Source of the DNA: Burkholderiales bacterium
GTDB lineage: Bacteria; Pseudomonadota; Gammaproteobacteria; Burkholderiales; Casimicrobiaceae
Assembly: GCA_015075645.1 (NCBI GenBank)
Contig: JABTUF010000002.1
Coordinates: forward strand, 248,001 to 312,000
DNA length: 64,000 bases
Reading direction: 5' to 3'
The notes under the pieces were generated by a model, which saw only the letters and a program-made list of their open reading frames with translations, had not been told where the DNA came from and made no database searches. A program made the position numbers and the translations under genes. Below are positions 46,563 to 57,048 of the stretch, piece after piece; position 1 is the first letter of the stretch; each line of letters opens with the position of its first letter.

Positions 46563-47204
46563 TCAGAGCGCGCCGATCGGACGGCGCTCGCGCAGCGCCT
46601 GGGCGAGCGTGCCGCTGTCGACGTACTCGAGTTCGCCGCCGACCGGCACGCCGCGCGCGAGCCGGCTGACCTTGAGCCCGCGCGCGGCGAGCAGCTCGCC
46701 GACGTAGTGCGCGGTCGCCTCGCCTTCGTGGGTGAAGTTGGTGGCGAGGATCACCTCGCGGACCACCCCGTCCTGCGCCCGCTTGAGCAGTCGATCGAGC
46801 CGGATCTCCTTCGGACCGATGCCGTCGAGCGGCGAGAGCCGGCCCATCAGCACGTAGTACATCCCGGCGAACGCCTGCGTCTGCTCGACCATCATGAGGT
46901 CGGAGGGCGTCTCCACCACGCACAGTTGCGCCGCGTCCCGGCGGGTCGAGCGGCACAGCGCGCACACCGACCCTTCGGTGAAGGTGTTGCAGCGCTCGCA
47001 GTGGTGGACCGCTTCGGTCGCGGCGAGGAGCGCGGCAGCGAGCGCCTTCGCTCCGTCGCGGTCGTACTGCAGCAGGTGCAGCGCCATGCGTTGGGCCGCG
47101 CGCGGACCCACGCCGGGCAGCACGCGCAACGCGCCGACCAGCGCGTCGAGGCTCCCGAGCGGCTCGCCGGCCGCGCTGCGATCGTCGGATCCGCGTCCGG
47201 CCAC
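46563..47204 (-). CDS. recR: Recombination mediator RecR
   Basis: A 213-residue DNA-clamp protein that with RecO loads RecA at gaps. Helix-hairpin-helix [10 protein letters not shown] near 30-39, a four-cysteine zinc site C69, C72, C81, C84, a Toprim domain (V-V-E-T-P-S-D-L near 95), and [13 protein letters not shown] at the end are all present. The GTG start at 47204 gives the expected N-terminus. It is the last gene of dnaX-ybaB-recR. Confidence 0.95.
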   Translation of the reverse strand: MAGRGSDDRSAAGEPLGSLDALVGALRVLPGVGPRAAQRMALHLLQYDRDGAKALAAALLAATEAVHHCERCNTFTEGSVCALCRSTRRDAAQLCVVETPSDLMMVEQTQAFAGMYYVLMGRLSPLDGIGPKEIRLDRLLKRAQDGVVREVILATNFTHEGEATAHYVGELLAARGLKVSRLARGVPVGGELEYVDSGTLAQALRERRPIGAL

Positions 47205-47208
47205 CCGG

Positions 47209-47535
47209 TCAGAACGGCAGCTTGAAACCGGGCGGCAGCGCCATGCCGCCGGCGATGCCGGACATCTTCTCCTGCGTCACCGCCTCGACCCGGCGCACGG
47301 CGTCGTTGACTGCGGCGGCGACGAGGTCCTCCAGCATGTCGCGGTCCTCGCCGACGAGCGACGGGTCGATCGCGACGCGCTTCACGTCGTGACGGCAGGT
47401 CATCGTGACCTTCACGAGCCCGCCGCCGGACTGACCTTCGACCTCGGTGCGCGCGAGTTCCTCCTGCGCGCGCTTCATGTTGTCCTGCATCGCCTGCGCC
47501 TGCTTCATGAGCCCGGCGAGCTGGTTCTTCATCAT
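47209..47535 (-). CDS. ybaB: YbaB/EbfC nucleoid-associated protein
   Basis: A 108-residue protein, a helix-rich N-terminus ([12 protein letters not shown]) and the signature [12 protein letters not shown] followed by an acidic end region. It binds DNA as a dimer and lies between dnaX and recR in most proteobacteria. Its ATG overlaps the dnaX stop (ATGA); it has two consecutive ATG codons, of which I take the first. Confidence 0.95.
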   Translation of the reverse strand: MMKNQLAGLMKQAQAMQDNMKRAQEELARTEVEGQSGGGLVKVTMTCRHDVKRVAIDPSLVGEDRDMLEDLVAAAVNDAVRRVEAVTQEKMSGIAGGMALPPGFKLPF

Positions 47536-49175
47536 CGGTTCGGATCCTCGGATGCGGCGCGTCCTCCGGCGGGCAGCGCCTTGATCGATTCGGTGCGGAC
47601 GGTGGCGCCGAAACGGCTCACCGCGTCGCGCACGAAGGGTTCGTCGAGGAACGCGGCCTCGGTGCTGGCGCGCGCGGCCTCGCGTTCGCGCGACTCCTTC
47701 GTCGCGAGCGAGCCTTCGGCCACCTCGCCGACCTCGAAGGCGAGCAGGAGCTTGACCCCGGTCGCCTGCTCCAGCGCGTTCCGCAGGCGGTCCGCGTAGC
47801 TCTTGCCGGCGAGGTGCTGGTGCGCGGCGGGGAGCGCGAGCGTCAGCGCGTGGCCGTCGAGCTTCCGCATCTCGGATTGCGCCGCGAGTTCGCGCGCCAT
47901 GCCGGAGAGGCCGAGCGACTGCACGAACCCCGGCCAGGCGTCCGGCGCGGTCGGCAGCGCCTTGCGCGTCGCGGTCGCCGCCACCGGCGCAGGCGTCGGT
48001 GCAATGGTCGCCGCCGCTGCGCGTGCAGTGCGGGCCGGTTCCGGTGCGGCCGCATCGCGGCGCGGTCCGCGTTCGCGCCCGGAGGAGGACGATCCCGCCG
48101 GTTCGAACGCCAGGAGCCGCAGCAGCGTCATCGAGAGTCCGGTGGCCTCGTCGGGCGCGAGCGCGAGGTCGGCGCGCCCCTGCGCCACGATCTGCCAGCC
48201 GAGCTGGACCGCCTCCGGCGTGAAACGCGACGCGATCGCCGCGATGCGGTCGGCGTCCTCGCCGCCGGATGCGTCGGGCACCACCTGCGCGACGGCGACC
48301 CGGTGGTACAGGTGGGCGAGTTCGGCGAGTGCATCGGCGGCGGAGAGCCCGCGTCCGGCGAGCGCATCGGCCTCGGCGAGGAGCGAGCGGCCGTCGTTCG
48401 CGGCGAGCGCGTCCGCGATCCGGAACGCGAAGTCGCGGTCGACGACGCCCAGCATCGCGCGCACCGGATCGGCGCGCACCTCGCCCGCGCCGTAGGCGAT
48501 CGCCTGGTCGAGCAGCGAGAGGGCGTCGCGCAGGCTGCCCGAGGCGGCGCGCGCGATGAGCGCGACGGCCGCCGGGTCGTGCGCGATGCCCTCGGCCCCG
48601 AGGATGTGCACGACGCGCGCGGCGATCTCGTCGGGGGAAAGCGGCTTCAGCGCGAACTGCAGGCAGCGCGAGAGCACGGTGACCGGCACCTTCTGCGGAT
48701 CGGTCGTCGCGAGCACGAACTTCACGTGCTCGGGCGGCTCCTCGAGCGTCTTCAGCATCGAGTTGAAGGCGTTCTTCGACAGCATGTGCACTTCGTCGAT
48801 CAGGTAGACCTTGAAGCGGCCGACCGTCGGCGCGTAGCGCGCGTTGTCGAGGATCTCGCGCATGTTGTCGACGCCGGTGTTCGACGCGGCGTCGATCTCG
48901 AGCAGGTCGACGAAGCGGCCGGCGTCGATGTCGGTACAGGCCGCGCACTCGCCGCAGGGCATCGCCGACACGCCGTTCACCTGGCAGTTGAGGCTCTTCG
49001 CGAGGATCCGGGCGATCGTCGTCTTGCCGACGCCGCGCGTGCCGGTCAGGAGGTACGCGTGGTGCAGCCGCCCGCGGACGAGCGCGTTCGACAGCGCGGT
49101 AACGACGTGGCCCTGCCCGGTCAGCTCGGCGAAGGTGCCGGGCCGCCACTTGCGCGCGAGGACCTGATAGCTCAT
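47532..49175 (-). CDS. dnaX: DNA polymerase III subunits tau/gamma
   Basis: A 547-residue clamp-loader ATPase. Walker A G-T-R-G-V-G-K-T at residues 45-52, zinc module cysteines C64, C74, C77, C80, D-E-V-H-M-L (Walker B) and the sensor region [10 protein letters not shown] follow, then domain III and a proline/alanine-rich tail (about 360-410) leading to the polymerase-binding end. I see no obvious frameshift signal to make gamma. The Shine-Dalgarno position is filled by a GTYSGAC heptamer array, with no SD visible. Confidence 0.95.
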   Translation of the reverse strand: MSYQVLARKWRPGTFAELTGQGHVVTALSNALVRGRLHHAYLLTGTRGVGKTTIARILAKSLNCQVNGVSAMPCGECAACTDIDAGRFVDLLEIDAASNTGVDNMREILDNARYAPTVGRFKVYLIDEVHMLSKNAFNSMLKTLEEPPEHVKFVLATTDPQKVPVTVLSRCLQFALKPLSPDEIAARVVHILGAEGIAHDPAAVALIARAASGSLRDALSLLDQAIAYGAGEVRADPVRAMLGVVDRDFAFRIADALAANDGRSLLAEADALAGRGLSAADALAELAHLYHRVAVAQVVPDASGGEDADRIAAIASRFTPEAVQLGWQIVAQGRADLALAPDEATGLSMTLLRLLAFEPAGSSSSGRERGPRRDAAAPEPARTARAAAATIAPTPAPVAATATRKALPTAPDAWPGFVQSLGLSGMARELAAQSEMRKLDGHALTLALPAAHQHLAGKSYADRLRNALEQATGVKLLLAFEVGEVAEGSLATKESREREAARASTEAAFLDEPFVRDAVSRFGATVRTESIKALPAGGRAASEDPNR

Positions 49176-49183
49176 CGAGAACC

Positions 49184-49218
49184 GTCGGACGTTCGACGTT
49201 CGGGGTTGGACGTGAGGC
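49184..49218 (-). repeat. GTYSGAC heptamer array next to the dnaX start
   Basis: Five units in 7 bp register on the plus strand: GTCGGAC, GTTCGAC, GTTCGGG, GTTGGAC, GTGAGGC. It begins 9 bp upstream of the dnaX ATG on the minus strand. An inverted relative lies at 49262-49289, with a GC hairpin (GAGGCGCG/CGCGCCTC, arms 49230-49237 and 49251-49258) between them. Confidence 0.75.
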
Positions 49219-49261
49219 AGCGTTGCGGGGAGGCGCGATCCGGAGCGGACCGCGCCTCGTC

Positions 49262-49289
49262 GTCGGACGTCCTACGTCGAACGTCCGAC
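49262..49289 (+). repeat. Second GTYSGAC heptamer array
   Basis: Four units in register: GTCGGAC, GTCCTAC, GTCGAAC, GTCCGAC. Partly complementary to the array at 49184-49218, so the two could fold on each other around the central hairpin. It ends just before the SRP RNA 3' end. Confidence 0.72.
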
Positions 49290-49299
49290 CTCAATGGGT

Positions 49300-49395
49300 G
49301 GCGAGCCGTTCCCCCGGCACTTGCAGAGAATCGCTATGGCTGCTTCCTTCCGGACCTGACCAGGTTCACGACCATGCAATGCGGGGCGACCCGCC
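49300..49395 (-). ncRNA. ffs: 4.5S RNA of the signal recognition particle
   Basis: The minus strand holds the near-invariant SRP core: CAGGTCCGGAAGGAAGCAGCC with its asymmetric and symmetric loops, which binds Ffh. The flanks GGCGGGTCGCCCCGCA and TGCCGGGGGAACGGCTCGCC pair to close the rod, fixing the ends given here. Location immediately upstream of dnaX is common. A TATAAT at 49439-49444 suggests a precursor with a roughly 37 nt leader that is trimmed, as in E. coli. Confidence 0.93.
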
Positions 49396-49438
49396 GTGGA
49401 ACTCGCCGCCGTCCGACGACGCAACAGGCGACAAGCCG

Positions 49439-49444
49439 ATTATA
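49439..49444 (-). promoter_or_regulatory. -10-like TATAAT for the SRP RNA gene
   Basis: TATAAT on the minus strand about 44 bp upstream of the mature RNA 5' end. It lies back to back with the TATACT at 49487 of the divergent mltF gene. Confidence 0.45.
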
Positions 49445-49486
49445 GCCGTTCCGGTCGCCCGCGCGGCATGGCGTGCCCCGGGTCGC

Positions 49487-49492
49487 TATACT
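49487..49492 (+). promoter_or_regulatory. -10-like TATACT for mltF
   Basis: TATACT, 26 bp before the mltF ATG. No obvious -35 box. Confidence 0.4.
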
Positions 49493-49517
49493 CGGATCGC
49501 GCCCCGCCCCACGCCCG

Positions 49518-50966
49518 ATGCGACTTCCCGCGCACCTGCGAGCGTTGCACGATCCGGCGCGCCTCGCCGCTCCGGCGGCGGCGTTCGCCGTCGCCGCGCT
49601 CCTCACCGCTTGCGGCGTCTCCGAACTCGCGGCGCCGGACGTGGCGAAGACGCTCGTCGTTGCCGTGCGCCCGGGCCCGGGGAGCTGGTTTCCCGGGCCC
49701 GACGGCAAGCCGCAGGGGCTCGACCACGAACTGATCGAGCGTTTCGCGCGCGAGCGCGGCCTGCCGCTGACCATCGTCGCGGTCCCGGATGCTGGAGCGC
49801 TCCTCGAGCGGGTCGCCGCAGGCGAGGCGCACGTCGGCATCGGCGGCCTGTACCGCCCCCCGTCGGGCAAGTCGCCCGACGACGCCGGCGCGAAGCGCAC
49901 GCCGCTGCTGTGGACCTCCGGCTACGAGACCGCCGAAGCGGTGCTGGCGTGCTCGCGCGACGGCTTTCGTCCGCGCAACTGGGGCGACCTCGCCGGAACC
50001 GACGTCGCGTTCGTCGCGGGCTCGGGCATCGAGACCGCGTTCGCCCAGGTGCGCCGCGCCCACCCCGAGGTCCGCTGGCAACCGAAGGAAGTGGCCTCCG
50101 CCGACGCGCTGATGGCGCAGGTCGACGAAGGCAGCGTCCCCTGCGCGGTCGTGAGTTCGTTCGACGCGGCGATCGGGCGCAACATCTACCTCGACGTCGA
50201 CGTCGCGTTCCCGCTCGGCACGAGGCGCGAACTCGCCTGGGCGGTCGGCGGCCGCTATCCCGCGCTCGCGCGCGAACTCGACGCCTTTCTCGCGCGCATG
50301 CACGGGAACGGCACGCTCGCGCGGCTGTCGGAGCGCTACTTCTCGCCGCGCGGAGAGGTCGGCCGCATCGACGCCGGCATCTTCAATGAACGCATCGAGA
50401 ACGCGCTCCCGGGGTGGAAGCCGATGTTCTTCGCGGCGCAGGAGGCCTACGGCATCGAGTGGCGCCTGCTCGCGGCGGTCGCCTACCAGGAGTCGCGCTG
50501 GGATCCCGATGCGACGAGCGAGACCGGGGTGCGCGGCTTCATGCAACTCACCGAGGACACGGCGAAGGAACTCGGCGTCACCGACCGCCTCGATGCGCGC
50601 GCGAGCGTGATGGCGGCGGCGCGCTACCTGCGCGACCTGAAGGCGAAGCTGCCCGCGCGCATCCCCGAGCCGGACCGGACCTGGTTCGCGCTCGCGGCGT
50701 TCAACATCGGCATGGGCCACCTCGAGGACGCGCGCATCCAGGCCCAGCGCGACCGCCTCGACCCGGACCGCTGGCGCGACGTCCGCAAGACCCTGCCGCT
50801 CCTCGCGCTCCCCGAGTACTACGAGAAGGCGAAGCTGGGCTACGCGCGCGGCGGCATGCCGGTCGCGTTCGTCGACCGCGTGCGTGCCTACTACGACATC
50901 CTGCTGCGCACCGAGGAGCCGCACCAGCCGCGGCTGCGCCTGTGGGGCGCGCTCGCCGGACCTTGA
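49518..50966 (+). CDS. mltF: Membrane-bound lytic murein transglycosylase F-like
   Basis: A 482-residue lipoprotein. The lipobox L-L-T-A-C puts the acylated cysteine at residue 32. A periplasmic solute-binding (SBP_bac_3-like) domain covers about 40-275, then an SLT lysozyme-fold domain (about 295-430) with the catalytic glutamate in Y-Q-E-S-R-W-D-P and G-V-R-G-F-M-Q-L-T. It cleaves peptidoglycan to 1,6-anhydro products. The domain order is that of MltF. ATG 49518 is preferred over a GTG further upstream. Confidence 0.9.
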   Translation: MRLPAHLRALHDPARLAAPAAAFAVAALLTACGVSELAAPDVAKTLVVAVRPGPGSWFPGPDGKPQGLDHELIERFARERGLPLTIVAVPDAGALLERVAAGEAHVGIGGLYRPPSGKSPDDAGAKRTPLLWTSGYETAEAVLACSRDGFRPRNWGDLAGTDVAFVAGSGIETAFAQVRRAHPEVRWQPKEVASADALMAQVDEGSVPCAVVSSFDAAIGRNIYLDVDVAFPLGTRRELAWAVGGRYPALARELDAFLARMHGNGTLARLSERYFSPRGEVGRIDAGIFNERIENALPGWKPMFFAAQEAYGIEWRLLAAVAYQESRWDPDATSETGVRGFMQLTEDTAKELGVTDRLDARASVMAAARYLRDLKAKLPARIPEPDRTWFALAAFNIGMGHLEDARIQAQRDRLDPDRWRDVRKTLPLLALPEYYEKAKLGYARGGMPVAFVDRVRAYYDILLRTEEPHQPRLRLWGALAGP

Positions 50967-51000
50967 TCCGGCGCATGGAACCCCCCGCGCCCGCGCCCGG

Positions 51001-51810
51001 ATGATTCGCATCGTGCTCGCCTTCGCCCTCCGCGCCGTGGCATGCGCGACCCTCGTCGCCGCGCCGCTCGCGGTGGCCGCCCCGCCGTCGGTGTTCCTCG
51101 AGGAACTCACCTGGACCGAAGTGCGCGACGCGATCGCGGCCGGCACGACCACCGCGATCGTCCCGGTCGGCGGCACCGAGCAGAGCGGAGCGCACATGAC
51201 GCTGGGGAAGCACAACGTCCGCGTGCGCGTGCTGTCGGGTCGGATCGCGACCGCGCTCGGCAACGCGATGGTCGCGCCGGTCGTCGCGTACGTGCCGGAA
51301 GGGTCGATCGATCCGCCCACCGGGCACATGCGCTACCCCGGCACACTGAGCGTACCGGTCGACGTGTTCGAGCGCACGCTCGAAGCGGCGGCCCGGAGCC
51401 TCGCGCGCGCGGGATTCCGCGACATCGTGTTCGTGGGCGACCACGGCGGCACGCAGGCGTCGCTCTCTGCGGTCGCGAAGCGCTTGAACCGGACGTGGAA
51501 GGCGTCGCCCATGCGCGCGCACGCGATCGTCGAGTACTATCGCGCCACCGAAACCGTCTACCGCAAGGCCCTCGCCGCCCACGGACACTCGAACGCCGAG
51601 ATCGGCACGCACGCCGGACTCGCCGACACCTCGCTCTCGCTCGCCATCGACCCGGCGCTCGTCCGGGCCGACGCGATGGCCGCGGCACCGCGGGCCGGCG
51701 ACGGCACCGTCGGCGATCCGCGCGCAGCGACGAAGGCGCTGGGCGAGCCCGGCGTCAACGCCATCGTCGCCGCGTCCGTTGAAGCGATCCGCCGCGCGAC
51801 ACGACGCTGA
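51001..51810 (+). CDS. Secreted creatininase-family protein
   Basis: A 269-residue protein with a signal peptide (about 1-26, ending A-V-A-A-P). The creatinine amidohydrolase fold is recognised by P-V-G-G-T-E-Q-S-G-A-H-M (residues 55-66), G-S-I-D-P-P-T-G-H and F-V-G-D-H-G-G, which supply metal ligands E, H and D. Family enzymes hydrolyse cyclic amides or degrade cofactor-like peptides (MftE in mycofactocin systems). Export to the periplasm is unusual for creatininase, so the true substrate is open. Confidence 0.78.
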   Translation: MIRIVLAFALRAVACATLVAAPLAVAAPPSVFLEELTWTEVRDAIAAGTTTAIVPVGGTEQSGAHMTLGKHNVRVRVLSGRIATALGNAMVAPVVAYVPEGSIDPPTGHMRYPGTLSVPVDVFERTLEAAARSLARAGFRDIVFVGDHGGTQASLSAVAKRLNRTWKASPMRAHAIVEYYRATETVYRKALAAHGHSNAEIGTHAGLADTSLSLAIDPALVRADAMAAAPRAGDGTVGDPRAATKALGEPGVNAIVAASVEAIRRATRR

Positions 51811-51852
51811 CCCTTCTCCCTTCTCCCTTCCCCCTTCTCCCTTCCCCCTTCC
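51811..51852 (+). repeat. Six perfect CCCTTCY heptamers filling a gene gap
   Basis: CCCTTCT, CCCTTCT, CCCTTCC, CCCTTCT, CCCTTCC, CCCTTCC in exact register. The array starts at the first base after the TGA of the creatininase-like gene and ends 2 bp before the ATG of the next gene, so it is the entire intergenic region. There is no Shine-Dalgarno. The same heptamer is at 4300-4341. Confidence 0.92.
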
Positions 51853-51854
51853 CG

Positions 51855-53078
51855 ATGTCGAACCCCCTCCGCCTGCCGTTCGCCTGCTCGCTCCTCGTCG
51901 GCACCGTCGCTCTCGCCTTCGCCCAGGCGCCTGCCACCGTCGCCACGGTTCCCGGCATGCCGCCGGTGGTCGACGCGCGCAACCTCTACAGCGAAACCGC
52001 CGCCGGCAAGCTGAGTCCGGTGGTCGCGGGCGACCTCGCGCGCGTGTACGTGCCCCACGTCCGCAGCAACGACGTCTACGTGATCGATCCGGCGACCCTC
52101 AGGGTGGTCGACAGGTTCAAGGTCGGTTCCAGCCCGCAGCACGTCGTGCCGTCGTGGGACCTGAAGACGCTGTGGGTCGCGAACAACGCGGAGCGCACGC
52201 CCAACGGCAGCCTCACGCCGATCGACCCGAGGACCGGCAAGCCCGGCGCGCCGATCCCGGTCGACGATCCGTACAACATGTACTTCACGCCCGACGGCAA
52301 GTCGGCGATCGTCGTCGCCGAGGCGTTCAAGCGCCTCGACTTCCGCGACCCGCACACCTTCGCGCTGCAGTACTCGCTGTCGGTGCCGCGCTGCGGCGGG
52401 ATCAACCACGCGGACTTCACGATCGACGGCCGCCAGGCGATCTTCACCTGCGAGTTCACCGGCGGCATCACCAAGGTCGACCTGGTCGAGCGCAAGGTGC
52501 TGGGCTACCTGCAACTGATCCTGCCCGGCAAGCCGACGAAGGTGGTGCGCGGTCCCGACGGCAAGGACGAGACCATCTGCACGGTCTGGAAGGGCATGCC
52601 GCAGGACATCCGCGTGTCGCCCGACGGCACGACCTGGTACATCGCCGACATGATGAGCAACGGGATCTACGTCGTCGACGGCGCGAGCTTCACGCAGGTC
52701 GACTTCCTGCCGACCGGCGTGGGCTCGCACGGACTCTATCCGTCGCGCGACGGCACGAAGCTCTACGTCGCGAACCGGGGCTCGAACAAGATCCACGGCC
52801 CGGCGAAGGGCAAGGGTGGCGTCACCGTGGTCGATTTCGCGACCCGGAAGATCGTCGCGACCTGGCCGGTACCCGGCGGCGGGAGCCCCGACATGGGCAA
52901 CGTCAGCGCCGATGGCAGGCAACTGTGGCTATCCGGCCGCTACGACGACGTCGTCTACGTCTTCGACACGGCGAACGGCAGCGTGAAGACCATCAAGGTC
53001 GGCATGGAGCCGCACGGATTGACCGTGTGGCCGCAGCCGGGGCGCTACTCGCTCGGGCACACCGGCAACATGCGTTAG
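51855..53078 (+). CDS. Secreted YVTN-type beta-propeller protein
   Basis: A 407-residue protein with a signal peptide (about 1-24, ending F-A-Q-A). It has several 40-45 residue repeats of the YVTN/surface-layer kind: V-Y-V-P-H-V-R-S-N-D-V-Y-V-I-D, L-W-V-A-N-N-A, W-Y-I-A-D-M-M-S-N-G-I-Y-V-V-D, L-Y-V-A-N-R-G-S. No enzymatic motif is apparent. A scaffold or ligand-binding role in the periplasm is likely. The start has no SD, since the heptamer array precedes it. Confidence 0.82.
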   Translation: MSNPLRLPFACSLLVGTVALAFAQAPATVATVPGMPPVVDARNLYSETAAGKLSPVVAGDLARVYVPHVRSNDVYVIDPATLRVVDRFKVGSSPQHVVPSWDLKTLWVANNAERTPNGSLTPIDPRTGKPGAPIPVDDPYNMYFTPDGKSAIVVAEAFKRLDFRDPHTFALQYSLSVPRCGGINHADFTIDGRQAIFTCEFTGGITKVDLVERKVLGYLQLILPGKPTKVVRGPDGKDETICTVWKGMPQDIRVSPDGTTWYIADMMSNGIYVVDGASFTQVDFLPTGVGSHGLYPSRDGTKLYVANRGSNKIHGPAKGKGGVTVVDFATRKIVATWPVPGGGSPDMGNVSADGRQLWLSGRYDDVVYVFDTANGSVKTIKVGMEPHGLTVWPQPGRYSLGHTGNMR

Positions 53079-53128
53079 CGCGGAAGGACGGGACTTCCAC
53101 CGCGCCCACGCCGCGCGCGGCGCGACGT

Positions 53129-54436
<1,308 letters not shown>

Positions 54437-54513
54437 TCAAACGCTCGCCGTCGAACCGTCGCGCAACCGCCGCCGATCTGCGGCGCGCGCGGCGCCGGCC
54501 GGCCCCGGCATCC

Positions 54514-55839
54514 TCAGGGTTCGCGTCCGCGCGCACGCGCCGCCGCGTCGGCAGCGCGCAACTCCGCGATCCGCTCGCGAATGCGCTTCTCGACCCCGCG
54601 GTCGGTCGGCTCGTAGAACCTCGTCTCGGGCATGCCGTCGGGCAGGTAGCGCTCGCCCGCCGCATGGGCGCCCTCCTCGTCGTGCGCGTAGCGGTAGCCC
54701 TTGCCGTAGTCGAGCGACGCCATGAGCTTCGTCGGTGCGTTGCGCAACCGCAGCGGCACCGCGCGCGAGCCGTCCTCCTTCACGAACGCGCGCGCCGCCC
54801 CGTACGCACGGTACACGGCGTTCGACTTGGGTGCGACGGCGAGATAGATCACGCACTGGGCGAGCGCGAGTTCACCTTCGGGCGAGCCCAGCCGTTCGAA
54901 CGTCCCGACCGCCGCCAGCGCGATCTCGAGCGCGCGCGGATCGGCGAGGCCGATGTCCTCGGTCGCCATGCGGACGAGCCGCCGCCCGCAGTAGAGCGGA
55001 TCGGCACCGCCGTCGAGCATGCGCACGAGCCAGTAGAGCGCGGCGTCCGGATCGGATCCACGCACCGACTTGTGGAGCGCGGAGATCTGGTCGTAGAACG
55101 CCTCGCCGCCCTTGTCGAAGCGGCGCAGGCTCCGCGCGATCGTCTGCTCGACGAACGCGAGGTCGATCGTCGCGCGCTTCGCATCGGCCGCCGCGACGGC
55201 CAGCTGCTCGACGAGATTGACGAGCCGCCGTCCGTCGCCGTCCGCGTACGCGACGAGCGCGTCGCGCGACGCGGCGTCGAACGTCACGCCGGGCATCTCG
55301 GCCGCGATGGCGCGGTCGAGTAGCCGCCCGAGGTCGTCCGCCGACAGCGGTTCGAGCACGTAGACCGCCGCGCGCGAGAGCAGCGCGGAGTTCACCTCGA
55401 AGCTCGGGTTCTCGGTGGTCGCGCCGACGAACGTGATCACGCCCTGCTCGACCCAGGGCAGGAACGCGTCCTGCTGCGCCTTGTTGAACCGGTGCACCTC
55501 GTCGACGAACAGGATCGTCGGCCGCCCCGATTCGGCGCGCACGAGGTCCGCACGCGCCACCGCCTCGCGGATGTCCTTCACCCCGGCGAGCACCGCCGAG
55601 AGCGCGACGAACTCGGCCCCGAACGCGTCGGCCATCAGGCGCGCGAGCGTCGTCTTGCCCGAGCCCGGCGGTCCCCACAGGATCATCGAATGCAGCCGCC
55701 TCGCGTGGAAGGCGACCGCGAGCGGCTTGCCCGGTCCCAGCAGGTGCCGCTGCCCGATGACCTCGGCGATCGAGCGTGGCCGCAGCCGCTCGGCGAGCGG
55801 CGCGCCCGGCGGGGACGCGGGGGCGAAGAGATCGGTCAC
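54514..55839 (-). CDS. rarA: Replication-associated recombination protein RarA (MgsA)
   Basis: A 441-residue AAA+ ATPase that acts at stalled forks. Walker A G-P-P-G-S-G-K-T at 56-63, Walker [11 protein letters not shown], sensor 1 V-G-A-T-T-E-N-P-S, and the C-terminal MgsA tetramerisation region ([14 protein letters not shown]). The GTG at 55839 is chosen because it starts the usual D-L-F N-terminus. It lies between serS and lolA as in most proteobacteria, but two extra genes separate it from lolA. Confidence 0.94.
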   Translation of the reverse strand: MTDLFAPASPPGAPLAERLRPRSIAEVIGQRHLLGPGKPLAVAFHARRLHSMILWGPPGSGKTTLARLMADAFGAEFVALSAVLAGVKDIREAVARADLVRAESGRPTILFVDEVHRFNKAQQDAFLPWVEQGVITFVGATTENPSFEVNSALLSRAAVYVLEPLSADDLGRLLDRAIAAEMPGVTFDAASRDALVAYADGDGRRLVNLVEQLAVAAADAKRATIDLAFVEQTIARSLRRFDKGGEAFYDQISALHKSVRGSDPDAALYWLVRMLDGGADPLYCGRRLVRMATEDIGLADPRALEIALAAVGTFERLGSPEGELALAQCVIYLAVAPKSNAVYRAYGAARAFVKEDGSRAVPLRLRNAPTKLMASLDYGKGYRYAHDEEGAHAAGERYLPDGMPETRFYEPTDRGVEKRIRERIAELRAADAAARARGREP

Positions 55840-55898
55840 CGGATTTGAAGGCGCGTGGGGAAGCGCCGATGATAGCGAACGCACGGGCACCGCACAGG

Positions 55899-55904
55899 TA
55901 CAAT
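55899..55904 (+). promoter_or_regulatory. -10-like TACAAT upstream of the phosphodiesterase gene
   Basis: TACAAT 26 bp before the ATG at 55930. It overlaps an earlier in-frame ATG at 55903, which is therefore unlikely to be the start. Confidence 0.38.
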
Positions 55905-55929
55905 GACCGGAATCGGGGGAGCTTCGCGC

Positions 55930-56952
55930 ATGTCGCCATCCCTTGCCGCCGCTCTTTTTCGCGCCACCGTGCCGGTGATCCGGCGCGCGGCCGCCGCCGC
56001 CACGCTGACGGCCGTTGCGTTGACGGCCGCGATGCAGCAGGTCGCGGCCTTCGACCTGCAGGGACACCGCGGAGCACGCGGCCTCGAGCCCGAGAACACG
56101 CTCGCCGGATTCGGCAAGGCGCTCGAGATCGGAGTCACGACCCTCGAGACCGATCTCGCGGTCACGAAGGACGGCGTCGTCGTGATCGCGCACGACCCCG
56201 ACCTCAATCCGGCGCTCGTCCGCGGGCCGAGCGGCTTCTGGCTCACGGCACGCGGCCCCGCGATCCGCTCGCTCACGCTGGCGGAACTCAAGGCCTACGA
56301 CGTCGGGCGCGTCAATCCGTCGACGTCCTACGGCAAGCAATGGCCGCTGCAGATCCCGTCGGACGGCGAGCGCGTCCCGACACTCGCCGAGTTCCTCGCG
56401 TTCGCGGACGCGCGCGACCCGAAGGTGCGATTCAATCTCGAGGTCAAGATCACGCCGACCTCCGGCGAGAGCGTCGTCGACCCGGAAACCTTCGTCGACC
56501 TCGCGCTGGCCGGGATCCGCAAGGCGGGGGTCATCGGGCGCACGACGCTGCAATCGTTCGACTGGCGTCCGCTCGTGATCTCGAGGCGCGCCGCGCCGGA
56601 ACTCGAAACCGCGTGCCTCACCGCCCAGTTCCCGAACTTCGACACGGTGAAGCCCGATGCCACCGGGCGCTCGCCATGGCAGGCTGGCCTCGTGCCGTCC
56701 GAGCACGGCCACTCGCTGCCGCGCCTCGTGAAGGCCGCGGGCTGCGCGATCTGGTCGGCCAACGCCGCGAGTCTGTCCGCCGAACTCGTGCGCGAGGCCC
56801 ATGCGCTGGATCTCAGGGTGCTGGCCTGGACGATCAACGACAAGGCCGAGATGGGGCGCATGATCGACCTCGCGGTCGACGGGCTCATCACCGACTACCC
56901 GGACCGGGCGCGCCAGGTGCTCGCCGAACGCGGGATCGCGATCGCGCGCTGA
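55930..56952 (+). CDS. Exported glycerophosphodiester phosphodiesterase
   Basis: A 340-residue GDPD enzyme that hydrolyses glycerophosphodiesters to sn-glycerol 3-phosphate and an alcohol. A signal peptide precedes the catalytic part (about 1-40). The H46-R47-G-A-R-G ... E53-P-E-N signature, E73-T-D75 and H88-D-P are the catalytic and Ca2+/Mg2+ residues. The ATG at 55930 with GGGGGAG 8 bp upstream is preferred over 55903. It lies with the AMP-forming ligase in an insertion between rarA and lolA. Confidence 0.87.
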   Translation: MSPSLAAALFRATVPVIRRAAAAATLTAVALTAAMQQVAAFDLQGHRGARGLEPENTLAGFGKALEIGVTTLETDLAVTKDGVVVIAHDPDLNPALVRGPSGFWLTARGPAIRSLTLAELKAYDVGRVNPSTSYGKQWPLQIPSDGERVPTLAEFLAFADARDPKVRFNLEVKITPTSGESVVDPETFVDLALAGIRKAGVIGRTTLQSFDWRPLVISRRAAPELETACLTAQFPNFDTVKPDATGRSPWQAGLVPSEHGHSLPRLVKAAGCAIWSANAASLSAELVREAHALDLRVLAWTINDKAEMGRMIDLAVDGLITDYPDRARQVLAERGIAIAR

Positions 56953-57048
56953 CGCGGCGCGGCTTCGACGGCAGGCACGGCACGAAACGACCGATCCCGG
57001 GTCCACCACCTCCGCTCGGTAGACCGCGTCTCCCGCCGATCCGATCGC

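Noticed and set aside
47532..49175. Programmed frameshift in dnaX producing gamma
   Set aside because: No A-rich slippery heptamer or following stem was seen in the region where it is expected.
55903..55929. ATG at 55903 as start of the phosphodiesterase
   Set aside because: It overlaps the TACAAT box, has no ribosome site, and the ATG at 55930 has GGGGGAG at good spacing.
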